Source of the DNA: Streptomyces sp. DH-12
GTDB taxonomy: Bacteria; Actinomycetota; Actinomycetes; Streptomycetales; Streptomycetaceae
Reading direction: 5' to 3'
Assembly (NCBI RefSeq): GCF_002899455.1
Contig: NZ_PPFB01000001.1
Location: 2,386,501 to 2,450,500 of the forward strand
Length of the DNA stretch: 64,000 nucleotides
A model generated the notes under the pieces. It saw only the letters and a program-made list of their open reading frames with translations. It had not been told where the DNA came from and did not search any database. Shown here in pieces: positions 62,959-64,000 of the stretch. The first letter of the stretch is position 1. Each line of letters starts with the position of its first letter. The position numbers were made by a program, and so were the translations under genes.

Positions 62959-64000
62959 GTGACGCCGGAACACAGGGACGACTACCAGGAGCTGGTGGAC
63001 GAGATCTCGGAGCTCCTCGGCGCTCCGGCGACCCTGGAGAACCGCGACTTCGAGCTGATCGCCTTCGGCGCGTACGACAGCGAGGGCGATCTGGACCCGT
63101 CCGCGCTGGACCCGGTGCGCGCCCGCTCGATCCTGACCCGGCGCTCCACACCGGCCGTCCGCGCCTGGTTCGAGGGCTTCGGCATCACCCGCGCGACCGG
63201 CCCGGTCCGCATCCCGCGCACCCCGGAGGCGGGCGTGCACCGGGGGCGCGTCTGCCTGCCGGTACGCCATCGGGGGGTGGCGCTCGGCTACGTCTGGCTG
63301 CTGGAGGACGAGCCCGGGCCCACGCCGGAGCAGCTCGACGCGGCCATGCGGGTCACGGCGCGGATCGGCGCGCTGCTCGCCGACGAGGCGCAGCACGGCG
63401 CGGACCTCACCCGTGAGCTGCGGGCGGTGCTGACGGCGGAGCGGGACTGGCAGCGGGACATGGCGGTCGCCGAGCTGCGCACCGCCCTCGGCAGCCGCGC
63501 GGAGGGGCCGCACACGGTGGTGTGCGTCGCCCCCTGGCCGTCGGCCGACCCCGACGACGCTCCCTCGGTCCGCACGGTGCCGGGCGCGACGGCGCTGTGC
63601 ACGCTGCCCTGGGGGGCCGCGTCCGTGTCCCTCGCGCTGCTGCTGCGGCTGCGCTCCGCCGACGTACTGACGCCGGCGACGACCGCGGCCGGCCGGCTGC
63701 TGGAGCGGGCCCGGGACGGCGGTACGGCGGGCCGGACCGGCCGGCCCCCGGTGGCCGCGGGGATCGCCGCGTCCCGCACGGGCCTCGCCGACCTCGGCAC
63801 GGCCTGGGACGAGGCGTCGGCGTCGGCGCGGGCGGCGCTGGCCGAGCCGCGCCTCGGACCGGTGGCCCACTGGGCGTCGATCGGCCCGTACCGCCTGCTG
63901 ACCGCGCTGCCGCCCGGCGCCGCCCGCGACCCCGCCGTCGGTCCGCTGCTCTCCCCCGCGCACACGGAACTGGCCCGCACCGCCGAGGCGTACCTCGACC
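62959..64000 (+). CDS. PucR-like transcriptional regulator, probably of proline catabolism (3' end cut by window edge)
   Basis: About 347 residues are visible. The N-terminal region ([20 protein letters not shown]) and the large sensory part with [36 protein letters not shown] and GYVWLLEDE match PucR-type regulators; the C-terminal helix-turn-helix would lie beyond the window. The GTG at 62959 is preceded by CAGAAT and then GCCCGG, a -10 with six bases, so the transcript is probably leaderless. It is divergent from putA-pruA, and PruR/PutR proteins of this type activate that operon in related actinobacteria. Confidence 0.82.
   Translation, partial: MTPEHRDDYQELVDEISELLGAPATLENRDFELIAFGAYDSEGDLDPSALDPVRARSILTRRSTPAVRAWFEGFGITRATGPVRIPRTPEAGVHRGRVCLPVRHRGVALGYVWLLEDEPGPTPEQLDAAMRVTARIGALLADEAQHGADLTRELRAVLTAERDWQRDMAVAELRTALGSRAEGPHTVVCVAPWPSADPDDAPSVRTVPGATALCTLPWGAASVSLALLLRLRSADVLTPATTAAGRLLERARDGGTAGRTGRPPVAAGIAASRTGLADLGTAWDEASASARAALAEPRLGPVAHWASIGPYRLLTALPPGAARDPAVGPLLSPAHTELARTAEAYLD

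Overview
The window reads as the central chromosome of a Streptomyces species. GC is very high, third codon positions are almost always G or C, GTG starts are frequent, and -10 elements lie about six bases before several start codons, which suggests leaderless transcripts. The gene order (glcP, smc, ..., rnc, recG, thiD/thiL, hupS, leuCD/ndgR, gltX, two conservons, accBE, cimA, ilvE, leuB, putA/pruA) matches what I remember of the conserved core of Streptomyces coelicolor-type genomes. That match is from memory; no search was run. Both outermost genes are cut by the window edges.

Positions 1-17.4 kb are mostly minus-strand housekeeping genes: a truncated sugar permease (glcP), the condensin smc, a small coiled-coil protein, acylphosphatase, a plus-strand CAP-domain membrane protein and HxlR regulator, then mutM, rnc, rpmF, yceD, a DivIVA-like coiled-coil protein, coaD, rsmD, recG and a FakA-like two-domain kinase. 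From 17.6 to 34.4 kb come rpmB, thiD/thiL, a stand-alone Lrp ligand domain, a DUF3515 lipoprotein, ddl, gpsA/plsC, cofC for F420, the nucleoid protein hupS with an H1-like tail, leuCD with the divergent regulator ndgR, a MerR regulator/DUF4188 pair, two tRNA genes, a HAD hydrolase, gltX, a fumarylacetoacetase-family hydrolase and a small protein with a duplicated ANPRRT motif.

Positions 35.0-45.5 kb hold the most distinctive segment: two complete tandem conservons (cvnA-B-C-D twice). Each encodes a NIT-domain sensor kinase-like membrane protein with a long disordered tail, a Roadblock protein, a DUF742 protein and a small GTPase. The two cvnD genes share a perfectly identical 392-bp block, while the two cvnA sensor halves have diverged strongly. 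This indicates recent gene conversion that keeps the output GTPase uniform while the inputs differ.

From 45.7 to 64 kb are the acyl-CoA carboxylase beta/epsilon pair accB-accE, a locus joining a polysaccharide lyase family 8 protein without a signal peptide, an SDR and a divergent HpnR-like cobalamin radical SAM methylase, a YceI protein with a palindromic operator, a secreted glycine-rich membrane protein, and branched-chain amino acid genes (cimA with a terminator in its leader, ilvE, leuB). The window ends with proline catabolism (pruA, putA) and a divergent PucR-like regulator cut by the right edge.

The genes form several small functional sets: leuCD + ndgR + cimA + ilvE + leuB for leucine/isoleucine/valine synthesis, accBE for malonyl/methylmalonyl-CoA supply, gpsA-plsC for phospholipids, putA-pruA for proline use, and the conservons for membrane signalling. 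No insertion sequence, prophage, CRISPR array or rRNA was seen.
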